NCBI RefSeq assembly: GCF_000685075.1
Contig: NZ_BAYD01000020.1
Location: 60,563 to 124,562 of the forward strand
DNA: 64,000 nucleotides
Direction of reading: 5' to 3'
Source of the DNA: Paraburkholderia oxyphila NBRC 105797
GTDB taxonomy: Bacteria; Pseudomonadota; Gammaproteobacteria; Burkholderiales; Burkholderiaceae
Under the pieces are notes generated by a model, which was not told the origin of the DNA, did not search any database, and worked only from the letters and a program-made list of their open reading frames with translations. A program made the translations under genes and the position numbers. Shown piece after piece: positions 8,223 through 17,929 of this stretch. Numbering within the stretch: position 1 is the stretch's first letter; each line of letters starts with the position of its first letter.

Positions 8223-10289
8223 TCAGGACGTCGATTGTGCGTTGACAATACGAGAGTTGCCCTCGTTGTGATTTAGCGCGCGTTGTCGCGTATGCCACCA
8301 AATATGTTCTATTGCGTTTCGGCTCCAGCGAAAAATTTTGCGCGCGCCTCGCAGCGGATCGCTGCGTACGCGCGCAAGCGGCCGGGCGGCATGCGGCGCG
8401 AGTTCGCGCACGATGCGCTCGGGAGTCGTGAAGCGGCGCAGTCGCCAGTCCCAGTAGAGCGGATAGCGAAGCAGCACTCCAGCGGTCAGCATGTCGAGTG
8501 AGAGCGTGCGCTGGCGCCACGGTAGCGGTGCGAGGTCGTCGTGCGTCAAGCCCCAACCAGCATAGAAGGGCAGGCCGTAAGTGAATACCGCCTTGCCGCG
8601 CAGGAGCGCCTCGAATCCCGATAGAGAAGAAATAGTGTGCACTTCGTGCGAGACATCGATCAGCGAAATCAAGTCCGCTTGCGTGTCGACTACGTCGGCT
8701 AGATGCTCGATCTCGACGAGACCTTGGCGATTGCCGGACAGCACGTCCGGGTGTGGCTTGTAAATGACAAAGGCGTCCGGACGTGCCGCGCGAACTTCTC
8801 TCAGTAAGGCGTCCACTGCCGCGATGCGGCGGGTCCCGAGACGAATCGACGCATCGTCGGCTACTTGGCCCGGGACGAGGATCACCTGCTTGCCGGCCGG
8901 GGCTCGCCATGTGGGACGTCGCCTGCCGAGGTTGTATTTGGTTAGCCCGCAGGCCACGATCTGGGCGCGCAGTGCCGCCGCACGTGCCAGCTCGCGTTCG
9001 CTGAACACGGCCTCGTTGAGCAGCGTGCTGAGATCGTTCGGGCTGCTAGCGTCGAAGTAGAGGCCGCGGAGATCGATGACCTGGCTGTGCGGTCGGCTCA
9101 TATCGGAGCCGAGTCCGCACGAATGCAGAAAGCCGTCCTCGATGCGAAACGGTGCGCTACCGTCGGGCAAGCCTCGGTCGCAACGCGCACCCCAAAGCGC
9201 GGCGCGTTCTCCGGGCCGCACTGACGCTGGTTCGGCATGCCAGCGCAGCGTGCCGCCGCCCGCGGTGAGGAAAGGTGTGGCGAAGGGGCGTTTCCACCAT
9301 TGAAAGCGTAGTCCGACCACATGATCAAGGTCGCGATAGCGTCGCGCAATCGCACGCTGCAACTCGACGTTGTCGAGAAACGATTCGAGCGTGCCGCGAG
9401 TATATGTCGTTGGGTCGAGGTAGCATGCGAAACGCTGGAACCCCACTTCGAAAAGATCGCCAAGCGATGGGCGCGCCGTACGTTCGACGAAGTCGTATAC
9501 GTCGTGCGTGAGGCCCCACCCGGCGTACCACGGCGTACCGAAAACATGCAACGGCACGCCAGCGAGGAGCGCGTGCATGCCTTCGGGCGAGGACAGTGTA
9601 TAGACATGATCGACCTGTCCGATGGCGGCGCACAGCGAATCGCGTGGGTCAAGCACGCGCAATGGCAACGTAGCGCTGCTCATTGTCAACTCAGACAGCC
9701 AGCGGCCGTGGCCGTCGCCATTCGAACGCCCAAGCCAGAAGATCGCATCAGGGTGGACGCAGCGAGCAGCAGCGACCATCGCCTGAAAGTCGGTTTTGCG
9801 TCGGGTACGCGTGCCGCCACCCTCCGCGACCACCGCGCGTTCATCAACGAGCAGCACGTGCATCGCCGAAGCGTCGTGTGTGCACAACGCTGCCGGGCAG
9901 GTGGGAACGTGGTGTGCGGGATCGAGGGCTGCGAGTTCCACAGTGCGGCGCATGAGGTGCTGGAGCGCGGCGTCGCGCCCGGCCGCAGGGGGAGAAGTAG
10001 ATAGAGCGAGCAGCGCGTCGTTGAGCGCGGCGCCGAACGCGCGCATGGAGGCTTGCCCGAGCGGCACGGAAAACCAAGCGAGACGAGGCGTATCGATGTT
10101 AGGTCGGTGAGGGAACGGTGAGCCCCAAGCCACGCGCGCCCCCGATCCTGCTGCGCGCGCGAGCGCCGCCGCAAGCCGATGCATGCGCCGATGCAGCCAT
10201 AGTGCTGGCAAACCCGACTCGGACCGGGCGCGCTGTTCGTGCCGGGTGTCGTGCCTGAACCGTACGTTTTCGAAAGACGGATCGCTCAT
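8223..10289 (-). CDS. wcbA: Capsule lipid-linker beta-Kdo transferase, KpsC family (WcbA)
   Basis: 688 residues, the size of two-module KpsC. The two modules are visible as an internal repeat: HVYTLSSPEGMHALLAGVPLHVFGTPWYAGWGLTHD in the first half and EVHTISSLSGFEALLRGKAVFTYGLPFYAGWGLTHD in the second. In E. coli KpsC, these are two retaining Kdo transferases that extend a poly-Kdo linker on lyso-phosphatidylglycerol at the inner face of the inner membrane. The gene overlaps wcbB by four bases. No kpsF/kpsU-type CMP-Kdo genes are in the window, so housekeeping enzymes would have to supply CMP-Kdo. Confidence 0.9.
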   Translation of the reverse strand: MSDPSFENVRFRHDTRHEQRARSESGLPALWLHRRMHRLAAALARAAGSGARVAWGSPFPHRPNIDTPRLAWFSVPLGQASMRAFGAALNDALLALSTSPPAAGRDAALQHLMRRTVELAALDPAHHVPTCPAALCTHDASAMHVLLVDERAVVAEGGGTRTRRKTDFQAMVAAARCVHPDAIFWLGRSNGDGHGRWLSELTMSSATLPLRVLDPRDSLCAAIGQVDHVYTLSSPEGMHALLAGVPLHVFGTPWYAGWGLTHDVYDFVERTARPSLGDLFEVGFQRFACYLDPTTYTRGTLESFLDNVELQRAIARRYRDLDHVVGLRFQWWKRPFATPFLTAGGGTLRWHAEPASVRPGERAALWGARCDRGLPDGSAPFRIEDGFLHSCGLGSDMSRPHSQVIDLRGLYFDASSPNDLSTLLNEAVFSERELARAAALRAQIVACGLTKYNLGRRRPTWRAPAGKQVILVPGQVADDASIRLGTRRIAAVDALLREVRAARPDAFVIYKPHPDVLSGNRQGLVEIEHLADVVDTQADLISLIDVSHEVHTISSLSGFEALLRGKAVFTYGLPFYAGWGLTHDDLAPLPWRQRTLSLDMLTAGVLLRYPLYWDWRLRRFTTPERIVRELAPHAARPLARVRSDPLRGARKIFRWSRNAIEHIWWHTRQRALNHNEGNSRIVNAQSTS

Positions 10290-11443
10290 CCGGCGGCGAG
10301 TGATTCCAGAAATTGATCAACGCGCGCGAAGTGGCCGTTCCAGGTTGGCTCCTGGAAGTTGCGCATGCGTACGAGCTGCGCGTCGCGTTCTGGCGATTGT
10401 TTGTCGCAATACGCGAGGATGCGTGAAATCCATCCTGGCCCGTCGAGCGGGTCGAGATAGTCGGGAATGTCGCCAGCGATTTCTTGAAAGACGCCGAGGT
10501 CGCTCGCGAGCACGGGCAGCCGCATGGCGAATGCCTCGACGAGTGGCATGCCATAGCCCTCCACGAAGGAAGGGAAGAGCAGCGCGCGGGCGTGCTGCAT
10601 CCACATATGCAGATCGGCGTCGCTGCAATGTGCTTGTTCGATTACGTGGCCGCGCAGCGGCGCACAACGTTCGAGCATGTCGATGACGTTTTCGCATTCC
10701 CAGCCGCGGCGGCCCACGATGACGAGCTTGGGCGTGCGCTCACCATACATCTCGACCATGCGGCGCCAGACGTGAAGCATGAACCAATGATTCTTGCGCG
10801 GCTCGATGGTGCCGAGCATGACGAAGTACGGCGCGTCGAGAGGGCGCTGAAAGGCGGCGTGCGACGAGATGCCGGGCGCGAGCCGTGCGACGACGCTTGG
10901 CGGCAGCGGGAGTCCGACCGTGCGCGCCTCGCGCGCCAGCGCATCAGCCGTGTCCTGCGAGTTGGCGATCAGTCCGTCCGCGTGTCTGAGCGCAGTATGA
11001 ATCCGCTTGCGGTGGGTTGCGTCGACACCCGTGCGGCAATACTCGGCGTGCGTGAGCGGTATCAGGTCGTGAATCATGAAGACAGACCGCACGCTGCGTC
11101 GTGTCATGCTCCGGTAGAGCTTTTTGCTCTCCATGCCATTGTGGCTGGTATGGAGCAGAAATGCATTCGTAAATTGATTGCGACTGCAGCGACCTAAATA
11201 CCCACGAATGAAAAGCTCGATAATCCGTGCCCGATCACGGCGCGCAGAAAGAAGCATGTCAAACGTTTGCCGTGACACCGTTTCCGACAGGATTGAAGAA
11301 TAACCACGTTGACTCAGGACCGCGTTCGCATTGACGGCGTAGCGCTCGACATAGGCGAGACTCACGCGGTCGACGCCAGTGGGCAACAATCCGTCATAGA
11401 GGCGCGTCAAAAGGCGTGTGACGTCAAGGAGGATTTTCGGCAC
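10286..11443 (-). CDS. wcbB: Capsule glycosyltransferase family 4 (WcbB)
   Basis: 385 residues. Starts MPKILLDVTRLLTRLYDGLLPTG and has the GT4 C-terminal domain with VMLGTIEPRKNHWFMLHVWRRM and the acidic donor motif SFVEGYGMPLVEAFAMRLPVLASDLGVFQEIAGD. First gene of the minus-strand wcbB-wcbA-manC unit, overlapping wcbA (ATGA). Its start faces wcbC across a 150-base divergent promoter region. The transferred sugar is not predictable. Confidence 0.85.
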   Translation of the reverse strand: MPKILLDVTRLLTRLYDGLLPTGVDRVSLAYVERYAVNANAVLSQRGYSSILSETVSRQTFDMLLSARRDRARIIELFIRGYLGRCSRNQFTNAFLLHTSHNGMESKKLYRSMTRRSVRSVFMIHDLIPLTHAEYCRTGVDATHRKRIHTALRHADGLIANSQDTADALAREARTVGLPLPPSVVARLAPGISSHAAFQRPLDAPYFVMLGTIEPRKNHWFMLHVWRRMVEMYGERTPKLVIVGRRGWECENVIDMLERCAPLRGHVIEQAHCSDADLHMWMQHARALLFPSFVEGYGMPLVEAFAMRLPVLASDLGVFQEIAGDIPDYLDPLDGPGWISRILAYCDKQSPERDAQLVRMRNFQEPTWNGHFARVDQFLESLAAG

Positions 11444-11593
11444 AGCAGGTTCAAGGTCTCATCGACGTTCAGCGTAGATCTGCACAGAGATGTTGCATGG
11501 ATACGGCGTGGTTTTTTTGCGTATCTCATTCTATTCCAAGTTATTACATGAGACAATTCTGCCAGACCTAAAATATGACCGATCAGAAAGAAA
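11444..11593. promoter_or_regulatory. Divergent promoter region between wcbB and wcbC
   Basis: This 150-base gap separates two divergent capsule operons and is clearly more AT-rich than its surroundings, especially 11508-11593. A TAAAAT resembling a -10 hexamer for wcbC lies at 11569-11574, which would give a very short leader. No convincing -35 or JUMPstart/ops element was found, so the exact start sites are open. Confidence 0.4.
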
Positions 11594-12766
11594 ATGTTGC
11601 GTCAGTTGTTGTGCAGGGCCATTTTGATTGTGGTATCGGAAAGCGTAATTTCGCTGTCGGGTTGCTCGGCCATTCCGACTTCCGGGCCGAGTCGGGCTGC
11701 TGTCGAGAGAAGCGGTGCGGCTGCGAATCCTGAAGGCATACAAATCGTTGATGTCACCGATGACGTTGCGCGCAAACTTTTTTCGGAGCGTAGTAGCGCT
11801 GATTTTGCCTCTGCGCTGGGCAACAGCATGGCTTTCCGGCAACAGCTCGGCGTGGGCGACACTATTGACGTGTCGATTTGGGAGGCTCCGCCCGCAACCT
11901 TGTTTGGTGCTGCGCAGTCAGATTCGAGCCGCTACGGTGCGAGCAATTCGCGTGTCACGGAACTGCCCGGCCAGACAATCAACGGCGATGGGCAGATTTC
12001 CATTCCTTTCGTGGGTGAGATTCGGGCGGCGGGGCTGACGCCGACTCAGTTGCAGGGGGCGATCGTCGCGCGCTTGAAAGGCATTGCGCACGACCCGCAA
12101 GTGCTCGTGAAGCTCGAGCGCAACGAAACTTCTTATGTCACCGTTGTGGGCGATGTTGCGAGTAGCACACGCATGCCGTTGTCGGCGCGTGGCGAGCGCC
12201 TGCTTGATGCGCTTGCGACAGCGGGTGGTGTCAAGCAGCCAGTCGACAAGATCACGTTGCAGGTGACGCGAGGTGAGCAGGTTGTTTCTCTACCACTCGA
12301 AACGGTCATTCGTGATCCGCGGCAGAACATTCCGCTGCATGCCGGCGACGTAGTCACGGCGCTGTTTCAGCCATATAGCTTCACGGTGCTGGGCGCTGCA
12401 GGCAAGAATCAGGAAATCAATTTCGAGGCACAAGGCATCACGCTCGCCCAGGCGTTGGCACGTGCCGGCGGCCTTGAAGACAGCCGCTCGGATGCGCAAG
12501 GCGTATTCATTTTCCGTCTCGAGGATGCGAGCGCGCTCCATTGGCCGACGGCGCCAGTGCGTACCACTGCCGACGGCAAAGTGCCAGTTGTCTATCGCGT
12601 CGATTTGCGCGATCCGGCCTCGTTCTTCGTCGCCCAGAACTTCATGATGGATAACAGGGATCTGTTGTACGTATCCAACGCGCCGATTGCCGAAGTCCAA
12701 AAGTTCCTGAATGTCGTGTTCTCGGTTGCCTATCCGATCATTACCGGCGTGCAAACTTTCAAGTAA
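11594..12766 (+). CDS. wcbC: Capsule export lipoprotein, Wza/KpsD family polysaccharide export protein (WcbC)
   Basis: 390 residues. The N-terminal signal ends in the lipobox LSGC (Cys24), so the protein is a predicted outer-membrane lipoprotein. Poly_export and SLBB-type regions are recognisable: GDTIDVSIWEAPPATLF, DGQISIPFVGEIRAAGLTPTQLQ, then VTVVGDV and FTVLGAAGKNQEINFEAQGITLAQALARAGG. It should form the periplasm-spanning outer-membrane channel with WcbD. First gene of the plus-strand capsule operon. The following 184 bases before the next gene contain no convincing reading frame. Confidence 0.92.
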   Translation: MLRQLLCRAILIVVSESVISLSGCSAIPTSGPSRAAVERSGAAANPEGIQIVDVTDDVARKLFSERSSADFASALGNSMAFRQQLGVGDTIDVSIWEAPPATLFGAAQSDSSRYGASNSRVTELPGQTINGDGQISIPFVGEIRAAGLTPTQLQGAIVARLKGIAHDPQVLVKLERNETSYVTVVGDVASSTRMPLSARGERLLDALATAGGVKQPVDKITLQVTRGEQVVSLPLETVIRDPRQNIPLHAGDVVTALFQPYSFTVLGAAGKNQEINFEAQGITLAQALARAGGLEDSRSDAQGVFIFRLEDASALHWPTAPVRTTADGKVPVVYRVDLRDPASFFVAQNFMMDNRDLLYVSNAPIAEVQKFLNVVFSVAYPIITGVQTFK

Positions 12767-12950
12767 TGGTTGCGCGGCTGGGGGGGGCACTTCGCCTGAT
12801 GCAGTTGCGTTCAACATCGAGACTGGCTCTCCTGGCGTGGTGCAATGGGGTGCATGCCGTCTGCCGTCCAAGCAACTCGTTCCTGGTGTTTCTGGGGCGT
12901 CACTGGGAGGTTGCGGAGTGTGCCCATAGCTGGATTTCAAAACTGATCTG

Positions 12951-14264
12951 ATGCGTACGATTTTTGTCGATGGATATAACTTGGGCCTCGAAAGGAGCAC
13001 GGGGGTGGCCACGTATGGACGCAACCTATGTGGCGCGATCAAGGGGCTCGGATATCAGGTCGGCTTGCTCTATGGCGGTCGAAGCACGCGCTCGAAAAGC
13101 GAGTTTTTGAGCGAAGTGGCGTTCTTCGACGGCGCGAAGCGCAAGCGCCAAGGCTGGGCCAGTGTGCCAAAGATGCTCGCGGGTGCAGTTTCAGCGCCGG
13201 GAGGGTGTCGCGTCGATCGTATACCGGTGAGTGGCAGCGTGTTGTACGACGCGAAGCGCGCAAAGCTGCCACGCTTTGATACGCTTTGGAACAGTACGGA
13301 TCTCTACAAGCGGTCGCAGCGCGCATTCCGCTGGTTTGGCTCGTTCGCAAGCGTCGATCTTCCAGATGCATTGATCGCGCATTGGACTTACCCTTTGCCG
13401 ATTCGAGCGAAGCGTGTCGCGAATATCTACACACTGCACGATCTCGTTCCCCTGCGTCTGCCGCAGACGACGCTCGATAACAAGCGTCTCTATTATTCAC
13501 TATGCAAGCGGATTGTGGATTCCGCGGATCACATCGTGACTGTTTCGGAGACGTCAAAGCGGGATATCATCGAGATTCTCGGCGCCGATCCCGGGAAGGT
13601 CACGAATACGTATCAGGCAGTCGAACTGCCCGAAGTCGTGGCGCGCAAAAGCGATGTGGACGTGAAGGATGAGCTCGAGGGTATCTTCAATCTGCAATAC
13701 AAGGGCTATTTTCTCTTCTTTGGCGCGATTGAGCCTAAAAAAAACATAGGGCGCATCCTCGAGGCCTATCTTGCGAGTCGCCTGACGACCCCGCTGGTGA
13801 TCGTGGGTGCGCCCGGCTGGAAATCGGAGGAAGAGCTCGCGTTGTTGAATACGCTCAAGCAGTTGCCGGCCGCCATTTGTCAGCGCGTTATCCGGCTTGA
13901 ATATCTGCCGCTCGAGATGTTGATGACAGTGATTCGTGGCGCCAAGGCCACCGTGTTTCCTTCGCTTTACGAGGGGTTCGGGCTGCCGGTGCTCGAATCG
14001 ATGATGTTGCGCACGCCAGTGATCACGTCGGATGTCGGCAGTCTCCGCGAAGTCGCGGGCGATGCCTGTTTGCTGGTCGATCCTTATAACAGTCGCTCGA
14101 TCGTAGCTGCCCTGAAGGCAATCGACACCAACGAAAATTTGCGAGTCGAGCAAGCAGAAAAAGGCGCGAAGCAGGCAATGTTATTCAGTCCACAGATATA
14201 CGCGGAGCGTCTTGAGCGCGTATACGAGCAGTGTCTTTCGACCGCGAGTCGGCGTGCGCGGTGA
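12951..14264 (+). CDS. Glycosyltransferase family 4
   Basis: 437 residues. The GT1/GT4-type C-terminal domain has FLFFGAIEPKKNIGRILEAY, VIVGAPGWKSEEEL and the donor-binding SLYEGFGLPVLESMMLRTPVITSDVGSLREVAGD; the N-terminal half has YTLHDLVPLRLPQTTLDNKRLYY and HIVTVSETSKRDI, as in mannosyl/rhamnosyl transferases of capsule and O-antigen loci. Cytosolic chain-building enzyme by inference. Followed immediately by another transferase gene on the same strand. Confidence 0.85.
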   Translation: MRTIFVDGYNLGLERSTGVATYGRNLCGAIKGLGYQVGLLYGGRSTRSKSEFLSEVAFFDGAKRKRQGWASVPKMLAGAVSAPGGCRVDRIPVSGSVLYDAKRAKLPRFDTLWNSTDLYKRSQRAFRWFGSFASVDLPDALIAHWTYPLPIRAKRVANIYTLHDLVPLRLPQTTLDNKRLYYSLCKRIVDSADHIVTVSETSKRDIIEILGADPGKVTNTYQAVELPEVVARKSDVDVKDELEGIFNLQYKGYFLFFGAIEPKKNIGRILEAYLASRLTTPLVIVGAPGWKSEEELALLNTLKQLPAAICQRVIRLEYLPLEMLMTVIRGAKATVFPSLYEGFGLPVLESMMLRTPVITSDVGSLREVAGDACLLVDPYNSRSIVAALKAIDTNENLRVEQAEKGAKQAMLFSPQIYAERLERVYEQCLSTASRRAR

Positions 14265-14363
14265 GCGATGACGTGTGTCGTCCGACGAGCCAATCGCGCA
14301 GTTCACAGCAGCGACGCTTGCTGTAAAGGGCATCGCGAATTTGCACGCCGTCTTGGCCAAGCT

Positions 14364-16097
14364 ATGGGGAAATTTGTGCGGAAATTCAGAAAAATAAAAA
14401 GCGACGAGAGGGGTAGTGTCGAGCTCGCGATGGACTCGATGCACAAGCGCGCGTGGGCCATGGCGGCCCGGCATTTCAGATCTGAGGAATCGCGTACGCC
14501 GATCAATCCCGGCGTATCGATGCAATTTGGACACGCGCTCAAGGAAGCTGGATTTCTGTCGCGCGTTGAGGCGTACTATTACGGTGCCTCCGACAATGCC
14601 GATGGCGATCTCGAGTATCGCTTGCAGATGGCGCATCTTGCGAAAGTGCGGGGCCGCTTCGCGGAGGCGGCGGACTACTACACGAAAGCACTCGGCATCG
14701 CGCGCGCGAATGGTGATCTCGTCCAGACCTCGCAGATCAAGCAATTTCTCGAGCCCGTGCGTCGCGTACTCGATTGTAATCCGACGCATCACCAGGGTGT
14801 CGATTACTACGTCTCGTCGGCCGCGTCTGGCCTGCTCGCGTCGCTGGCTGCACCGGCCAGCGAGCAACTCGGCAAGGCCAACTATTCCTATGCGTTCGCG
14901 GCGAATGGATTCGTCGAAGCGTTCGAAAATCTCGGCTATTACGTTTCACCGGTTGCGCATCCAGAGTATTTCCCTGTCCCTAAGTCGAATGACGGCAAGC
15001 GCGTCAGACATATTAGCTTCGCCCCGCCACATCTCGCGCGCGTCATCAAAGGCGGCTACAACATCATCCATTTCGCGTGGGAATTCGCGCGCATTCCGAG
15101 TCAGGCAGAAAACGTCTCAGCGCATCCGTTCCAGGACTGGCTGCGTATGCTTAACGCATTTGACGAAATCTGGTTGCCGTCGCGATTTGCCGTTTCGGTC
15201 GTGGCGCCGCTCGTTTCAAAGCCCGTGCGCTACGTGCCTTCGCCCGTTGCCTTGCCGAAGCGCCAGCCTGCGCGCGACCGGGAGGGTTACGCGCTCGCGC
15301 TCGCGCGACCACTGGAGTCGCTGCGCTGGGTGCCGCTGAGCATTTTTCCGCGCCTGCAGGCCAATTTCGCGGCGCACGCAATGGCGCGCGCGCGCTCGAC
15401 AATGGATCTCGTGCGCCGCGTCGGTTCAGGGCGTGTATCGCGCATCTTCCTTACGATTCTCAATCCGCACGACAGGCGCAAGCAGCTGAAGCCGTTGCTG
15501 CAGGCGTTCTGCGGACTCGCCGAGCGCGACAGGGACGCGATCTTGCTGATCAAGACGAGTTCGCCCGACGACACGAACGAGACGATTAATCAGCGCCTGC
15601 TGTCTCACCAGATCGCAGACGAAACGGAACTCGTGCCTCCGTATGTGAGCAATCAGATATGGATCTACAACGGTGCGCTTACCTCGGCACAACTCAGCGC
15701 GCTTTACGGCATCGCTTCGTTCTATGTATGTACGTCGTCAGCTGAGGGGCAGAATCTGCCGCTGCTGGAAGCAATGGCGCACGGTTGTGTGCCGCTATCA
15801 GTCACGCATACCGCGATGGCCGATTACATTACATCGGACAACGCAATTACAATCGACAGCGAACTCGCCGAGTCTCCCGCCAATATGCGGCAGGAGTACG
15901 GGATGTTCGACAATTTTCGCATCAATCACGTTACTGCGCAGGCCGTTGGCGACGCGCTTGACGTAGCGTTCAAGCTCGATAGGGAAGCATATCTTCGCTT
16001 GTCGCGCAACGCGATCGAGACCGTGCGCGCCGAGTACGGAGAGGAAGCTCTGCGCGGACGTATTGCGGCAGAAAAAGAAATGGAGTACGCGCCTTGA
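14364..16097 (+). CDS. Large glycosyltransferase, TPR-like N-terminus plus GT4 domain
   Basis: About 577 residues from ATG 14364 (starting MGKFVRKFRKIKSDERGS). An in-frame ATG at 14268 is also possible and lies just after GGTGAG, but its extra 32 residues look non-coding. Residues ~20-140 resemble TPR-type helical repeats (MAHLAKVRGRFAEAADYYTKAL). The C-terminal part has FLTILNPHDRRKQLKPLLQAF and SSAEGQNLPLLEAMAHGCVPLSVTHTAMADYI, a GT4 donor site. It overlaps the next gene (TTGA). Probably a polymer-extending transferase that docks via the TPR part; specificity unknown. Confidence 0.8.
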   Translation: MGKFVRKFRKIKSDERGSVELAMDSMHKRAWAMAARHFRSEESRTPINPGVSMQFGHALKEAGFLSRVEAYYYGASDNADGDLEYRLQMAHLAKVRGRFAEAADYYTKALGIARANGDLVQTSQIKQFLEPVRRVLDCNPTHHQGVDYYVSSAASGLLASLAAPASEQLGKANYSYAFAANGFVEAFENLGYYVSPVAHPEYFPVPKSNDGKRVRHISFAPPHLARVIKGGYNIIHFAWEFARIPSQAENVSAHPFQDWLRMLNAFDEIWLPSRFAVSVVAPLVSKPVRYVPSPVALPKRQPARDREGYALALARPLESLRWVPLSIFPRLQANFAAHAMARARSTMDLVRRVGSGRVSRIFLTILNPHDRRKQLKPLLQAFCGLAERDRDAILLIKTSSPDDTNETINQRLLSHQIADETELVPPYVSNQIWIYNGALTSAQLSALYGIASFYVCTSSAEGQNLPLLEAMAHGCVPLSVTHTAMADYITSDNAITIDSELAESPANMRQEYGMFDNFRINHVTAQAVGDALDVAFKLDREAYLRLSRNAIETVRAEYGEEALRGRIAAEKEMEYAP

Positions 16098-17215
16098 AAC
16101 CCATCGCCTATATGGATATCGCACCGATGTTCGAAGAACATTGGACTGGCATTCCAGTGGTTTCCGCATCGCTAGCGAGCCGCGCGCGGCTGGACAGAAG
16201 GATCGAGTGGAAGTTCGTCTTCGAATCGATCTTGATTGAAAACGAGATCGTCGACGAATTGCTGACTCTGCGCCGTGGTGATGGTCATCTCGGCTATCTT
16301 GAGCGCCGTGTGCTGGACGGGTGTGTACTCAATCGCACGGAAGCGGCTCGCTCGCACGCGCTGTTCCCGAACATGAAAGCGCTGCGAAACGTGTTCGGTA
16401 GGGAAGCGGTCATCTACCACGATTTCTCGACACTGCTTACGCCGCAATTCCATAATCGCGACACCATCAATCACCACGCCAATCGCTTTGCGGGAGATGT
16501 GACAAGTAGCCAGATGCACTTCTGTGTGTCGCAATCGACGGCACATGATTTGATTAATTATTTTGGCGTCGATGAACGGGATGTGCGCGTCTTGCCACTC
16601 GGAGTGGATCTCGATCCCGCAATGCTGTCGAGTGTCCTCTCGATGCGCGATATGAGTGACGTCGAGCCATATATCTGCGTGCTCGGAACGGTCGAGCCAC
16701 GCAAAAATGGCCGTATCATTTTCGAATTCCTCGAAAAATATCCTGACTTCCTATCGCGGTACAAGATTATTTTTGTGGGGCGCGACGGATGGCTAGACGA
16801 AAAGAATCGTCTGATGAAGCGGCTGGAAGCGATTGACCGAAATGCGGTGTCACGCGTGAAATTTTCGGGCTTCCTTTCGGAATCGCAAAAGCTTTCCTTG
16901 CTCTCGATGGCGAAATTCGTCGTCTATCCGTCGTTCTTCGAAGGTTATGGTATTCCCGTGGCCGAAGCGGGTGTGCTGGGCAAATATGTCGTCTGCTCGA
17001 ATACATCAAGCCTGCCCGAAGTCTATCCTGAGCGCAGCTTCTTCTTCGATCCCGCCGACGTGCATTCGTTTGCCGCGGCTATCGACGCAGCGGAACTCGC
17101 GGCAAATATTACATTTCTCGACCGGCTCGATTTTTCAGAGATCTGGAGCGATTACGAGACGCGTTCGTGGGGTCGCACGTACGAGTGCGTAGCGAATTGG
17201 ATTCACGAAGGATAA
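16094..17215 (+). CDS. Glycosyltransferase family 4
   Basis: 373 residues. TTG 16094 overlaps the preceding TGA stop and follows GGAGTAC by about six bases; an in-frame ATG at 16112 is the alternative. GT4 motifs: ICVLGTVEPRKNGRIIFEFLEKY, IIFVGRDGWLDEKNRLMKRL and SFFEGYGIPVAEAGVLGKYVVCSNTSSLPEVYPE. Third consecutive GT4-type gene of this operon, so the repeat unit probably needs several different linkages. Donor unknown. Confidence 0.83.
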   Translation: MKPIAYMDIAPMFEEHWTGIPVVSASLASRARLDRRIEWKFVFESILIENEIVDELLTLRRGDGHLGYLERRVLDGCVLNRTEAARSHALFPNMKALRNVFGREAVIYHDFSTLLTPQFHNRDTINHHANRFAGDVTSSQMHFCVSQSTAHDLINYFGVDERDVRVLPLGVDLDPAMLSSVLSMRDMSDVEPYICVLGTVEPRKNGRIIFEFLEKYPDFLSRYKIIFVGRDGWLDEKNRLMKRLEAIDRNAVSRVKFSGFLSESQKLSLLSMAKFVVYPSFFEGYGIPVAEAGVLGKYVVCSNTSSLPEVYPERSFFFDPADVHSFAAAIDAAELAANITFLDRLDFSEIWSDYETRSWGRTYECVANWIHEG

Positions 17216-17218
17216 GTC

Positions 17219-17872
17219 ATGTATTCAGCAGTTGAGACTATCAAGGTTAAGGCGATCAAGGGCTCGAATATCCAGGGTTGGGCGGTGCCCGCCGAAGGTG
17301 CGCGCTGTGCTTGCCTGATGTTTTATGCGGCTGAGACACTCGTGGCCGCCGCGCGAGCGGACCGTTTCGATGCGGAAGCAGCGAGGGTAAAAGTGCGCGA
17401 TGGATGGTGCAAATTCGACATCACGCTGTCGCAGAAACATTTCGTGCTAGCGGATACGCTTAGCGTGCGATGCGCCGTAAGTGCGAACGAACTTACACGC
17501 ATTGGTTTTTCTGATCTGGAATTCGATGCGGCGCCGAAGCTTGCGCACACGACTCCAGAGGCCATCATTGCTGCGCAGATCGATCAGCGTTATACCGACT
17601 GCACGCCGTTCGAGCCGCTGATCGAGCGCTTCGCTCAACGATTAAATGAGGATGAGTTCGTTGCGTTCGCGTATCAATTCGTGCTCGAGCGCCGCCCCGA
17701 CCTCGTTGGGATTGCGCACTATCGTAAGTTTGCAAAGTACCAGCCGATGACCATCATCCGCGAGCTGATGCAATCGGAGGAATACAAACAAAAGCGTACC
17801 CCGGGGTTGATGGGTGTGTTCTCGCATGGCTTTCCGCAACTGCCGCTCTTCCAGTCCGGGGCCGCCAGATGA
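17219..17872 (+). CDS. DUF4214-domain protein
   Basis: 217 residues, preceded by GAAGGATAAGTC as a good ribosome site. The first ~105 residues look like a beta-sandwich (alternating hydrophobic strands with IQGWAVPAEGARCACLMFYA). The tail EDEFVAFAYQFVLERRPDLVGIAHYRKF followed by IIRELMQSEEYKQ matches the DUF4214 pattern seen in many bacterial surface-polysaccharide clusters. No catalytic motif is visible, so a scaffold or polysaccharide-binding role in the capsule machinery is only an inference. Three bases after the preceding gene and ~57 bases before wzt. Confidence 0.7.
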   Translation: MYSAVETIKVKAIKGSNIQGWAVPAEGARCACLMFYAAETLVAAARADRFDAEAARVKVRDGWCKFDITLSQKHFVLADTLSVRCAVSANELTRIGFSDLEFDAAPKLAHTTPEAIIAAQIDQRYTDCTPFEPLIERFAQRLNEDEFVAFAYQFVLERRPDLVGIAHYRKFAKYQPMTIIRELMQSEEYKQKRTPGLMGVFSHGFPQLPLFQSGAAR

Positions 17873-17929
17873 ACGGGGCGAAAAGTGCGCGAACACATTT
17901 GACCACATTGTGGCAACGGTTGGCGAGTC

